A DNA stretch of 11,014 nucleotides from an uncultured delta proteobacterium (GCA_903873545.1 CAIQPA010000580.1:1-11014), one strand, 5' to 3'; positions 1-9,378 are shown, counted from the first letter of the stretch. Program-made: numbers and translations. Notes: generated by a model from the letters alone, not told the origin.

Positions 1-1033
1 CGGCGTTGACCACCTCTGCGGAGGCGCCGCCGAGTGATTCTGCGAGTGTGCCAAGCGTGCTGACATCGATGTCAGAGACGACGCTCGAGCAGCCGATGAC
101 ATCGGGGTGGGGCACATTGTTGAAGAAGTCGCTCACCACGTCGGCAAAGGCGGTGTGGCTGCCCCGCTCGAGCGACACAACGAGCGACGGCGCCGGAATC
201 TCCGCAAACGAGGCGACGCTGGAGGTGTAGTCAACGATCGCGTCGCCCGTTCCAAGCATGATGAGTGCGGGCACGGAGGTCGTCTCGAAGAGCGGGCGGG
301 GCAGGTAACAGGAGGGGGGCGCGAGGGCGACCACGGCATCGATGCGGGGGCCGTAGAACTCCGTCTGCCAGGTGGCGAGCATGACGGTCATCGCGCCGAG
401 CGAGAGCCCGACGTAGGCCATCTTCTCTGGGTCCACGCGGCCCTCGAGCGACGAGCCTGCGGTGGCACCGAGCGCGAGCACCCGGTCGGCGAGGAGCTTG
501 AGGTCGCCGGGCTGGTTGACCACGTCTGCGACATCGGGCGGCTGCGCGAGCCGGTTGGTCTTCGGAAAGTCGGCAGAGGCGACGATGTAGCCGCGCGAGG
601 CCAGGATCTCCGCGGTCTTCCGGTTGTCGGAGCGGGTGCTGCCAAGACCATGCGCCCAGATGATGACAGGCCCGGGAGTTGCGGCATCGGTGGGGTGCCA
701 GATGGTGACCGGCAGGCGACGGGGCTCCGCCGTCTCGCCGGAGCCGGCGGGGAAGGGCCGCGTCTCGTCTACGAGCTCGTCTGCGGTGGTTGCAAAGGTG
801 TGGGGACCACGGAGACGCAGCGAGGGCAGCAGAGGCTGCGCAGAGCCTTCGCCGGAGCCATCGGCTTCGCTGCCTGAATCTGCTCCACTGCCCGTGCTGC
901 CGGTGTCTGCGGCGGTGCCGGTGTCTGCGGCCCCCGAGCCGACCGAGGTGTCCTGCGTTGCAGTTAGGCCGCCCTCGTCGCTGCAGGCAGCTGCGAAGGC
1001 GATGAGGAGGAGCGTGAGAGTCGGGTTGCGCAT
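1..1033 (-). CDS. Lipoprotein alpha/beta hydrolase (partial, C-terminus off left edge)
   Basis: Predicted serine hydrolase exported as a lipoprotein; 344 residues are visible with no stop before the window edge. Residues 1-17 form a short signal peptide ending in a lipobox (AAAC, Cys17). A low-complexity Ala/Asp/Gly/Ser/Thr spacer follows to about residue 66. The fold then shows the usual landmarks: an oxyanion-type HG (His128-Gly129) after a hydrophobic strand, the nucleophile elbow GLSLG (Ser211), a likely acidic residue at Asp264 in LGTGD, and GSH with His293. This is the order and spacing of dienelactone-hydrolase or chlorophyllase/PAF-acetylhydrolase-like enzymes, but the substrate cannot be told. 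Cys242 and Cys315 could form a disulfide outside the cytoplasm. The ATG at 1033 is chosen because the signal peptide starts there and GGAGG lies 4 bases upstream. That site is inside a hairpin. The upstream lipoprotein gene ends 58 bases away, so the two probably share a transcript. Confidence 0.85.
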   Translation of the reverse strand, partial: MRNPTLTLLLIAFAAACSDEGGLTATQDTSVGSGAADTGTAADTGSTGSGADSGSEADGSGEGSAQPLLPSLRLRGPHTFATTADELVDETRPFPAGSGETAEPRRLPVTIWHPTDAATPGPVIIWAHGLGSTRSDNRKTAEILASRGYIVASADFPKTNRLAQPPDVADVVNQPGDLKLLADRVLALGATAGSSLEGRVDPEKMAYVGLSLGAMTVMLATWQTEFYGPRIDAVVALAPPSCYLPRPLFETTSVPALIMLGTGDAIVDYTSSVASFAEIPAPSLVVSLERGSHTAFADVVSDFFNNVPHPDVIGCSSVVSDIDVSTLGTLAESLGGASAEVVNA

Positions 1034-1036
1034 GGG

Positions 1037-1060
1037 GCCTCCGCTGGTGGAAGCGGAGGC
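1037..1060 (-). promoter_or_regulatory. Hairpin sequestering the hydrolase Shine-Dalgarno
   Basis: A perfect inverted repeat with 8-base arms, GCCTCCGC and GCGGAGGC on the minus strand, and an 8-base loop. The downstream arm contains the GGAGG ribosome-binding site (plus-strand 1038-1042), and the stem ends three bases before the ATG of the hydrolase. In RNA the folded stem would hide the site. No U-run follows the stem in the direction of transcription, so this is not a typical intrinsic terminator. Regulation by RNA folding, a protein or coupling to the upstream gene is an inference. Confidence 0.5.
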
Positions 1061-1091
1061 TTTAGCAGAGCCCAACGGCCGCTGCAGTAAC

Positions 1092-2276
1092 TCAGGGGGC
1101 GACGGTCGCGATGCAGCGCGTCAGGGGCAGCCCCACATCGGCAAGCGTGTAGAGGTAGACCTGCTCTCCGACAGTGAGCGCACGCGGCGGCCCGTTCGCC
1201 GGCACACGCTGCGCGGCTCCGACAGGTACACGGCCGTAGGTGACCGCGCCGCGAAGCGCAGGAGCCGTCTCGGGCACATCGACGCGCCAGATGGTGCCAG
1301 CGGGGGTGTCGAGGTTGGGCGGCACGCCGGGGTTCGCCGAGCCGATCTCGAGCAGGTAGAGGTAGCGGGCCGAGCCGGTGAAGCGGATGGTGCCATCGGC
1401 CTTCACGCCGATGCTGCCGGCGCAGGCGCGCGGCTCGTAGGTTGCCTGGGTGACGAGCGGTCCGCCGAAGGGGGGGATGGCCGCAGCCTCCGACTCCACG
1501 TAGCCGCGGCGGAGATACTCCTCCAAGAAGAAGGTCTTCATCCGGTCCGGCTCGGTGCTCGGAAGCGCGGTGCGTACCCGCTCGAAGCCGAAGTTCTGCT
1601 CGGGCGGATAGGCCCCGAAGGTGGACGAGTCGACCAGACCGGCGAGCAGCGCGACGCCGTCGTCCGAGACCGAGTCGGTCCAGATGGCAGAGGCCTCGAG
1701 GTGCCAGTCGGAGGGGCCTTCGGGCGCAAGGTCCGAGCTATGGCAGCAGACGCAGGCACAGGCCTTGACCTGCGAGGTGACCCAAGCGAGCTCCGACTGG
1801 AAGGCGGGGTCGTCGAGCCGCGGGTCGGCAGGGTCGCTTTGGATGACGGGCGGCTGCGCCGAGTAGGGGCGCTGGGTGCGTACGATGTCGCAACGGCCGT
1901 AGTCTGCAAAGTCGCGGCCGGGCTCGGTGCAGGCCGAGATGGCAGTGTAGGTGCAGACGGAGTCGCCCTCCGCGGGGGTGTCGCCGGCTACCGGCGGGCT
2001 GCAGACAAGACGGGGCTGGATGAAGATGCCGCCGGGCAACGACTCCGGAAGCGGGAAACTCTCGGAGGAGATGATGCCCTGCGCAGGCTCTCCTGAGCCG
2101 CTGCCGCTGGTGTCCGTTGCGCCCGACCCATCCGTCGCGTCTGCCGAACTGTCGGACGCCGAGGTGTCAGCCGCGGCATCGGCGCTGCCGCTGGCGTCAT
2201 TGCCGGCAGGCAGATCGGATGCCTCGTCGGCGCACCCAACAAGGCAGAGAAGCAGCGTAAGCGAAAGTTGGCGCAT
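1092..2276 (-). CDS. Cys-rich predicted lipoprotein with CXXCH motif, unknown function
   Basis: 394 residues, not assigned to a named family. Residues 1-15 are a lipoprotein signal with a good lipobox (LVGC, Cys15). An Asp/Ala/Ser/Gly/Thr spacer runs from about 20 to 64, suggesting the mature domain is held away from the membrane. The mature part has ten Cys residues. Five lie at 173-178 and elsewhere near the centre in the cluster CACVCCH, which contains CXXCH (Cys175, Cys178, His179), the covalent haem c attachment signature. A Trp/Asp-rich stretch (about 190-230) follows, with a GAYPPE motif at 221-226. Haem binding is possible but unproven; paired disulfides are the alternative, and no clear distal Met ligand can be assigned. 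The ATG at 2276 is preferred over the one at 2285 because AGGA lies 8 bases before it, whereas the 2285 ATG overlaps that site. The gene starts 70 bases after uup ends. Confidence 0.8.
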   Translation of the reverse strand: MRQLSLTLLLCLVGCADEASDLPAGNDASGSADAAADTSASDSSADATDGSGATDTSGSGSGEPAQGIISSESFPLPESLPGGIFIQPRLVCSPPVAGDTPAEGDSVCTYTAISACTEPGRDFADYGRCDIVRTQRPYSAQPPVIQSDPADPRLDDPAFQSELAWVTSQVKACACVCCHSSDLAPEGPSDWHLEASAIWTDSVSDDGVALLAGLVDSSTFGAYPPEQNFGFERVRTALPSTEPDRMKTFFLEEYLRRGYVESEAAAIPPFGGPLVTQATYEPRACAGSIGVKADGTIRFTGSARYLYLLEIGSANPGVPPNLDTPAGTIWRVDVPETAPALRGAVTYGRVPVGAAQRVPANGPPRALTVGEQVYLYTLADVGLPLTRCIATVAP

Positions 2277-2284
2277 GGTTACCA

Positions 2285-2288
2285 TCCT
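2285..2288 (-). promoter_or_regulatory. Ribosome-binding site deciding the 2276 start
   Basis: AGGA on the minus strand, 8 bases before the ATG at 2276. It overlaps the first base of the in-frame ATG at 2285, so that earlier codon has no usable site. This supports the shorter protein beginning MRQLSL. Confidence 0.5.
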
Positions 2289-2330
2289 AGGGGAGTGTAA
2301 CCGCTGAGATGCAGCCCCGCGACCAAAGAT

Positions 2331-2344
2331 TCGCAGCGATGCGA
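2331..2344 (-). terminator. Weak hairpin just after uup stop
   Basis: On the minus strand TCGCA and TGCGA enclose a 4-base loop, starting 2 bases after the uup TAG codon and followed by ATCTTT. The stem is only 5 bp and the T-run is poor, so this is at best a weak or partial terminator in the 70-base gap between uup and the downstream lipoprotein gene. No convincing promoter was seen in the same gap. Confidence 0.2.
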
Positions 2345-2346
2345 GG

Positions 2347-4188
2347 CTACGCCGGGTTTGCCTTCGCCTCCAGCGCCTCCCATCGCGCATACATCTTCGC
2401 CAGCTCGGCTTCGATGGCGGTTACGCGATCCATGGTCGGCCGGGTCTCCCTGGCGGGCTTGGCGTAGAAGACCGGATCGGCCAGCAAGGCGCTGAGCGTG
2501 CTCTGCTCCTGCTCCAGCACCTCGATGCGGCGCGGAAGCTCTTCGAGCTCCTTCTTCTCCTTGAAGGACATCTGCACCTTGGGCGCAGGTAGCTTGCCTG
2601 CTGCGATGAGGGCCTTCTTCTCGCTCTGTTTCGTCGCCGGCTCGGGACGCTGGCGGAGCCAGTCGTCGTAGCCGCCCGGGTAGTCGCCGATGCGGCCGTC
2701 GCCCTCGAAGACGAGCGTGCTGGTCACCACCTCGTTGAGGAAGGCCCGGTCGTGGCTTACCACGAGCACGGTGCCCGGGTAGTTCGAGAGGAGCTGCTCC
2801 AGCAGTTCGAGCGTCTCGGTGTCGAGGTCGTTCGTCGGTTCGTCGAGCACGAGCACGTTCGAGGGCTTGAGGAAGAGTCGCGCAAGGAGCAGTCGGGCCC
2901 GCTCGCCGCCGGAGAGCAGCCGTACCGGAACACGGGCCCGCTCCGAAGAGAAGAGGAAGTCTTGCAGGTAGCCGTGCACATGGCGGGTCCGGCCATCGAC
3001 CGTGACCCGGTCGTTGCCGTCGGCGACGGTGTCGACGACCGAGCGGTCGGGGTCGAGCCACTCACGCGTCTGGTCGAAGTAGACAACCTCGAGCCGCGTA
3101 CCGGTGCGGACCTGTCCCGAGGTCGCCTCGAGCTCGCCGAGCAGGCAGCGGATGAGCGTGGTCTTTCCGCAGCCATTCGGCCCGATGATGCCGATCCGGT
3201 CGCCACGCATGATGAAGGTGGTGAGCTCATGGATCAGCGGAGGGCGGCCCTCGTAGCAGAAGCTGAGCGCCTGGGTCTCACAGACCAGCTTGCCTGAGTT
3301 CGCGGCCTCCTGGATGGCCATCTTGAGCTCGCCCGGCCGCTTGCGTTGCGAGGCCCGCACCGCGCGGAGCTGCTCGAGCGCCCGGAGACGGCCGACCGAC
3401 TTGGTCCGGCGCGCCGCCACACCCTTGCTCGCCCATTCAGCCTCTTCAGAGATGCGCTTGTCGAGCCGGATGCCCACCGCCTCCTCTTCTGCCAGCTGCC
3501 GTTCGCGCCGCTCCAGATAGGTGCGGTAACCACAATCCCACGAGGTCAGCTTGCCGCGGTCGAGCTCGACAATGCGGTTGGCGATCCGCTCAAGGAATGC
3601 CCGGTCGTGGGTCACAAAGAGGAGCCCCCGCTGCGACTCCCGCAGGAGCAGCGTCTCGAGCTGCTCGATGGCCTCCACGTCGAGGTGATTCGTCGGCTCG
3701 TCGAGCAGCAGAATGTCGGGGTCCGTCGCCAGCGCGCGGGCCAAGGCAGCGCGCCGCTTGAGGCCGCCTGAGAGCGTCGCGAAGGGCTGGTCGGGGTCTA
3801 GGCCGAGCCGCGCGATCGCCGTCTCAACAGCAGGAGCAACCGCCCAGGCCGCTGAGGGGTCTCCGATCGCATCGCCGCCGGCCCGCATCGCTGCAGCGTC
3901 GCGCCCCGCGCTTCCGAAGGCGCCCGCCACCAGCTCCCAGACCGAGGCCGAGTCGTCCGAGGGGATCTCCTGAATCAACCGCGCAACACGGAGTGAATCG
4001 GGCCGCTCCACCACGCCCTGCTCGGGCAGCAGCACGCCCTCAATCATGCGGAGTAGCGTCGTCTTGCCCGCGCCATTCCGGCCCAGCAACCCCACCCGCT
4101 CACCCCGCTCAATGGAAAACGAGGTATCGTTCAGCACGGGTGCCGAGCCAAAGGAGAGATGAATCCCCCGGAGTTGAATCAGTGCCAT
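2347..4188 (-). CDS. uup: ABC-F family ATPase, Uup type
   Basis: A 613-residue cytoplasmic ATPase with two nucleotide-binding domains and no membrane segments. Domain 1 has Walker A GRNGAGKT (36-43), signature LSGGLKRR (139-146), Walker B LLLDEP (160-165) and the switch His194. Domain 2 has Walker A GPNGCGKT (336-343), signature LSGGERAR (425-432), Walker B LVLDEP (446-451) and His479. The interdomain linker (about 235-300) has the basic helical sequence with ARRTKSVGRLRAL typical of Uup. The C-terminal segment (about 541-608) is the predicted coiled-coil that Uup proteins carry and use for nucleic-acid binding. Known ABC-F proteins act on the ribosome, and Uup in E. coli is linked to ribosome function and precise excision of transposons. 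Length is close to E. coli Uup. The start is set by ATG overlapping the desaturase TAA (TAATG) with GGAG 4 bases upstream. Nothing suggests an antibiotic-resistance ABC-F protein. Confidence 0.93.
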   Translation of the reverse strand: MALIQLRGIHLSFGSAPVLNDTSFSIERGERVGLLGRNGAGKTTLLRMIEGVLLPEQGVVERPDSLRVARLIQEIPSDDSASVWELVAGAFGSAGRDAAAMRAGGDAIGDPSAAWAVAPAVETAIARLGLDPDQPFATLSGGLKRRAALARALATDPDILLLDEPTNHLDVEAIEQLETLLLRESQRGLLFVTHDRAFLERIANRIVELDRGKLTSWDCGYRTYLERRERQLAEEEAVGIRLDKRISEEAEWASKGVAARRTKSVGRLRALEQLRAVRASQRKRPGELKMAIQEAANSGKLVCETQALSFCYEGRPPLIHELTTFIMRGDRIGIIGPNGCGKTTLIRCLLGELEATSGQVRTGTRLEVVYFDQTREWLDPDRSVVDTVADGNDRVTVDGRTRHVHGYLQDFLFSSERARVPVRLLSGGERARLLLARLFLKPSNVLVLDEPTNDLDTETLELLEQLLSNYPGTVLVVSHDRAFLNEVVTSTLVFEGDGRIGDYPGGYDDWLRQRPEPATKQSEKKALIAAGKLPAPKVQMSFKEKKELEELPRRIEVLEQEQSTLSALLADPVFYAKPARETRPTMDRVTAIEAELAKMYARWEALEAKANPA

Positions 4189-5327
4189 TACACTCCGCTC
4201 GTTTCGCCCAACATTCTGGCTTCCAGTTCGTGAACCAGCGCATCGACGCGCTCGGCCATGTGGGCCAGTTTCTCATCCCGCAGCGCCAGCATCTCCGTGC
4301 GGAGCTCCTCGGCGCTCTGCAGTAGCTGGCGAACGCGCTCTTCGGGCGCCGACCCGCGAGCCGACTGCACGGCAGCCGCAAGCGACTCAGCCCGCTGCGC
4401 GAGCCCCTCGCGGAGCTCCTTGGCCCGCTCCGAGACCCGCGCGATGGTGTTCTCGATGACGTGGCGCGGCGGACGGCTCACGCCAGAGGCCAGCCCCACA
4501 AACTGCATGACCTTGAGGATCCAGTAGGTGGGATCGAACTCATACCAGCGCCAGCCCTGCGCCGCGGAGCGCTGGTAGTGGTGGTGGTTGTTGTGCCAGC
4601 CCTCGCCCATGGTGAAGGTGGAGATCAGCGCGCTGTTACGCGAGGTGTCGGTGGTCTCGTAGACGCGACGGCCCATAACATGGGCGAGTGAGTTGACGCA
4701 GAAGGTGCCGTGCCAGAGCGCGACAGTCGAGACGCCAAAGCCCCAGCCGAGCCCTGTGAGACCCCAGGTAGCGTAGAGTGCGATGGCGAGCAGCAGCGGC
4801 GGCACAATCGCATACTTCTCGAGCCAGAGGATCTCGGGGAACTTCGCGAAGTCCTTCACCCGCTCGATGTCGGTGGTGTCGGTCTCTTCGACCAGCATCC
4901 AGCCCATGTGGGCATACCAGAAGCCGTCGAGCTTGGGGCTGTGAACGTCGCCCGGCAGGTCGGAGTAGCGGTGGTGCTGGCGATGGTGAGCCGCCCACCA
5001 AAGCACGCCCCCCTGGCAGGCGGTCTGCGCAAGGAAGGCCATCAGGAACTGCGTCACGCGCCCCATCTTGTAGGAGCGGTGCGAGAAGTAGCGGTGGTAG
5101 CCGGCCGTGATGCCGAACACCCGCACGTAGTAGACCACAAGCGCGAGGAGGACGCCGAACCAGCTGAAGCCCGCCATCCAGGCCACAATCGGGGCTGCGA
5201 TGTGGATGCCGAGGAAGAGCGTGTTGCGGGGACGGGGACGGAAGCGGGACCAGATGCTGGATGTCGACACGGCTCTCTCCGGCGAACTCGCGAGGGACTG
5301 CCTCACGGGTGGGCGGGGATTAGTCAT
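4188..5327 (-). CDS. Membrane fatty acid desaturase (acyl-CoA delta-9 type) with C-terminal coiled-coil tail
   Basis: A 379-residue di-iron membrane desaturase that should introduce a cis double bond into a fatty acyl chain in the inner membrane, affecting membrane fluidity. All three histidine boxes are intact: HRYFSH (78-83), HRQHH (115-119) and HNNHH (245-249). Further conserved His residues lie in the WHGTFCVNSLAH segment (206-215), and GEGWHNNHHHY is the family hallmark. Hydrophobic segments flank the boxes (about 35-72, 92-112 and 172-203). The core resembles the stearoyl-CoA/acyl-lipid delta-9 group (PF00487), but regiospecificity cannot be read from sequence. Residues from about 290 to 379 form an extra Glu/Arg/Ala/Leu-rich tail with coiled-coil character, not needed for catalysis in related enzymes. 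The start at 5327 is preceded by a G-rich ribosome-binding region containing a run of seven G. The gene overlaps uup by one base. Confidence 0.93.
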   Translation of the reverse strand: MTNPRPPVRQSLASSPERAVSTSSIWSRFRPRPRNTLFLGIHIAAPIVAWMAGFSWFGVLLALVVYYVRVFGITAGYHRYFSHRSYKMGRVTQFLMAFLAQTACQGGVLWWAAHHRQHHRYSDLPGDVHSPKLDGFWYAHMGWMLVEETDTTDIERVKDFAKFPEILWLEKYAIVPPLLLAIALYATWGLTGLGWGFGVSTVALWHGTFCVNSLAHVMGRRVYETTDTSRNSALISTFTMGEGWHNNHHHYQRSAAQGWRWYEFDPTYWILKVMQFVGLASGVSRPPRHVIENTIARVSERAKELREGLAQRAESLAAAVQSARGSAPEERVRQLLQSAEELRTEMLALRDEKLAHMAERVDALVHELEARMLGETSGV

Positions 5328-5346
5328 CCCGCCCCCCCAAGGTCAA

Positions 5347-5359
5347 ACGGCATCGCCGT
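5347..5359 (-). other. Short hairpin in the 91-base gap before the desaturase
   Basis: ACGGC and GCCGT (minus strand) enclose a 3-base loop, followed by TTG. It lies in the gap between the superoxide-reductase-like gene (stop at 5419) and the desaturase start. It could weakly terminate the upstream unit, but the stem is short and the T-run is minimal. A TTGGCA hexamer upstream resembles a -35 box, but I found no matching -10 at normal spacing, so a desaturase promoter here is plausible only from the gap length. Confidence 0.15.
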
Positions 5360-5418
5360 ATTTTCCGCGACTTGCCAACAGAGAGATGACGCGCTGCGCG
5401 ATGGTCGCGACGGACGCG

Positions 5419-6078
5419 TTACGGGATGGTGAGGAAGGCGACATACTCGCCATGCGTCAGGCAGTGCGCCCAGATGCGGACCCTGTCTCCCGACGTCACG
5501 CCCGCCGGGAGCGCAGCAAGATAGATGGTGTTCTTGCCGCCGTCTGCCGTGATGTCGCCCTCGCCGAAGACAGCGTAGGCGCCGTTGTCGCCCGGCGCCG
5601 TTCCCGGCCAGTCCGAGTAGCTGCTCTGCAGTTCCTCCGTCTCGCCCTCCTCGGCCTTCCGGACCCTGATCCAGTCATACCAGTGGCCCACCTGGTTGTT
5701 GGCCTCGCTCTTCACCGCGTTGGGATGACGGCCGTAGCCCTTTGATGGGTCGCCCCACATCATGGCGATGAAGCCCGCCGGTACGCTTCCCACCACCGGC
5801 AGGTAGGGGAGGTGCTTGCCGAGCGCCTCCTTGGGGCCGCTCTCGGCGTTGATCGCGGCCTGATAGGTCGCCGGAATGAAGCCTGCGTTACCCCGCTCCC
5901 GGTTGTAGGCGATGGCATCCCAGCCGGCCGGCTCGGTGCGAATCGGCTCGTCGGGGTTGCGGGTCGCGGTGGTCGGAGAGGCTGCCTGCGGCGCGCCACA
6001 GCGGCTCACCGCGGGCATCAGGATGACGGCGCCCGTCGAGAGGGCGAGGCGCTGAAGAAAGCTGCGACGGTCTTGCAT
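5419..6078 (-). CDS. Tat-exported superoxide reductase-like protein (desulfoferrodoxin/neelaredoxin fold)
   Basis: 219 residues. The N-terminus has a twin-arginine signal (DRRSFLQRLAL, Arg4-Arg5) and a hydrophobic stretch to about residue 24, so it should fold in the cytoplasm and be exported with its cofactor. The mature part matches the one-iron superoxide reductase pattern in order: GKHLP (Lys88, His89) for the family EKHVP; RHPN (His118) for HPN; GHWYDWI (His132) for EHHI-type; and HCLTHG (Cys206, His209) for CNLHG. These give the four His and one Cys that bind the catalytic iron. The known family reduces superoxide to hydrogen peroxide. Differences are an insertion of about 8 residues between His118 and His132, and Gly in place of the usual Glu before Lys. 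There is no N-terminal rubredoxin-like Cys4 domain. Cys27 follows VSR, a poor lipobox. I chose ATG 6078 over GTG 6084 because AAGG lies 7 bases upstream. The gene follows the peptidase by 19 bases. Confidence 0.68.
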   Translation of the reverse strand: MQDRRSFLQRLALSTGAVILMPAVSRCGAPQAASPTTATRNPDEPIRTEPAGWDAIAYNRERGNAGFIPATYQAAINAESGPKEALGKHLPYLPVVGSVPAGFIAMMWGDPSKGYGRHPNAVKSEANNQVGHWYDWIRVRKAEEGETEELQSSYSDWPGTAPGDNGAYAVFGEGDITADGGKNTIYLAALPAGVTSGDRVRIWAHCLTHGEYVAFLTIP

Positions 6079-6085
6079 GAGCACA

Positions 6086-6089
6086 CCTT
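6086..6089 (-). promoter_or_regulatory. Ribosome-binding site deciding the 6078 start
   Basis: AAGG on the minus strand, 7 bases before the ATG at 6078. It would be only one base from the alternative GTG at 6084, which argues for the ATG and a protein beginning MQDRRSF. Confidence 0.45.
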
Positions 6090-6097
6090 GGCTGAGG

Positions 6098-8328
<2,231 letters not shown>

Positions 8329-8332
<4 letters not shown>

Positions 8333-9372
8333 GATTGTGCTCGAGCGGCAAGCGACTCCGCGGCGCTCTCGCGGCGGCCGTCGGCATGGATGGCGAACCG
8401 CTGCGCCTCGCGCGGATGGACCGGCGCGCTGTTCGGCCACTGCCAGCGCCCGAAGAGGCCCCGCTGGTAGTCGTCAAAGGCCCGCTGCAGCTCCGCATGG
8501 TTGTTCATGACGAAGGGGCCGTGGGCTGCGACCGGCTCTCCAATCGGGCGGCCCTGCAGCAGCAGGAGCTGCGCCGGCGCATCGCCATTCTCGATGGTGC
8601 AGGGCAGATGCGACGGGACAACCGCCCGCACGCGGCCCGACAGCGGCGAGCCGCCGAGCGTAACCGACCCCTCGAACAGGTAGAGCGAACGCGAGAGGCC
8701 GGGCGATGCGGCGGGCAGCGTCCACTGCGCACCAGGCTCCAGATTGATGGTCCAGATGGCCACCTCGTTCTGCGGCGAAGCAGCCCACGAAGCGGGCGGC
8801 GGCGGTGGCGCAGGCTGCTCTCCAATCGCACCGGCAGCCATGACCAGATGGGTCTTGCGACCGGCCTCGTCGTTGAAGGTCTGTTCGGGGATCTGGTGGG
8901 CCCAGAAGATGGCGAAGTGGGGCGTCGCCATCTTGTTGCGGGCCGGTAGGTTGAGCCAGATCTGGAAGAACTCGGTCAGGTTGTGCTGCTCACGCTCCAC
9001 GAGCGGGAACATCTCGCAATGCTCGACCCCTTTTCCGGCCGTCATCCACTGCACATCACCGCCGCCGAAGCGGGCGGTGGCGCCAAGCGAGTCGCTATGA
9101 TCGATGAGCCCGCGGCGGGTGAAGGTCACCGTCTCGAAGCCCCGGTGCGGGTGGCGCGGGAAGCCCGGGATCTCCTTGCCGTGGTACATGTTCCAGCCAT
9201 CTTTGTTCCCAAAGTCCTGGCCGAGGTTGCGCCCTTCGAGACTCGCCTTCGGGCCCATGGCTTCGGTGCCGGCCGGATAGTCGTCCACATGGTAGACGCA
9301 GAAGAGGAAGGGGTCGACGGTCTGCCACGGGAAGCGGAGCGTCTCAACGGACTCGACAATGCTTGCTGCCAT
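8329..9372 (-). CDS. Pirin family protein (bicupin)
   Basis: 347 residues, cytoplasmic, with no signal or membrane segment. The N-terminal cupin carries the pirin metal site: His74 and His76 in HPHRGFET, and His118 and Glu120 in EHCE, matching the Fe ligands of human pirin. The C-terminal half (about 175-347) has the pirin C-terminal cupin and the usual ending with GPFVMNN and FGRWQWP. A Pro-run (187-194) joins the two halves. Members act as iron-dependent redox sensors, and some have quercetin 2,3-dioxygenase activity; which applies here cannot be told. The ATG at 9372 is chosen because GAGGAG lies 6 bases before it; an in-frame Met 15 codons upstream has no comparable site. The gene's stop overlaps the start of the peptidase by 4 bases. 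It begins 73 bases after the MFS gene ends. Confidence 0.93.
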
Positions 9373-9378
9373 CTCTTT

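Noticed and set aside
1037..1063. Hairpin followed by TTT read as a plus-strand terminator
   Set aside because: No plus-strand gene ends here, and the T-run is only three bases; its position over the minus-strand Shine-Dalgarno explains it better.
624..2096. Long open frame of 490 codons on the plus strand
   Set aside because: It lies antisense to two well-supported lipoprotein genes, has Arg/Gly-rich composition without any domain, and is the expected by-product of high G+C at third codon positions.
2279..3061. Minus-strand open frame of 260 codons inside uup
   Set aside because: Out of frame with the fully motif-supported Uup protein, with Arg/Ala/Pro-rich noise and no domain.
2347..4188. 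ABC-F gene as an antibiotic-resistance determinant
   Set aside because: The linker and C-terminal coiled coil are those of the housekeeping Uup group, and no resistance-type context is present.
8333..8440. N-terminal extension of the prolyl oligopeptidase
   Set aside because: The extra 36 residues are Arg-rich, lie within the pirin gene, and would bury the lipoprotein signal peptide that starts at 8332.
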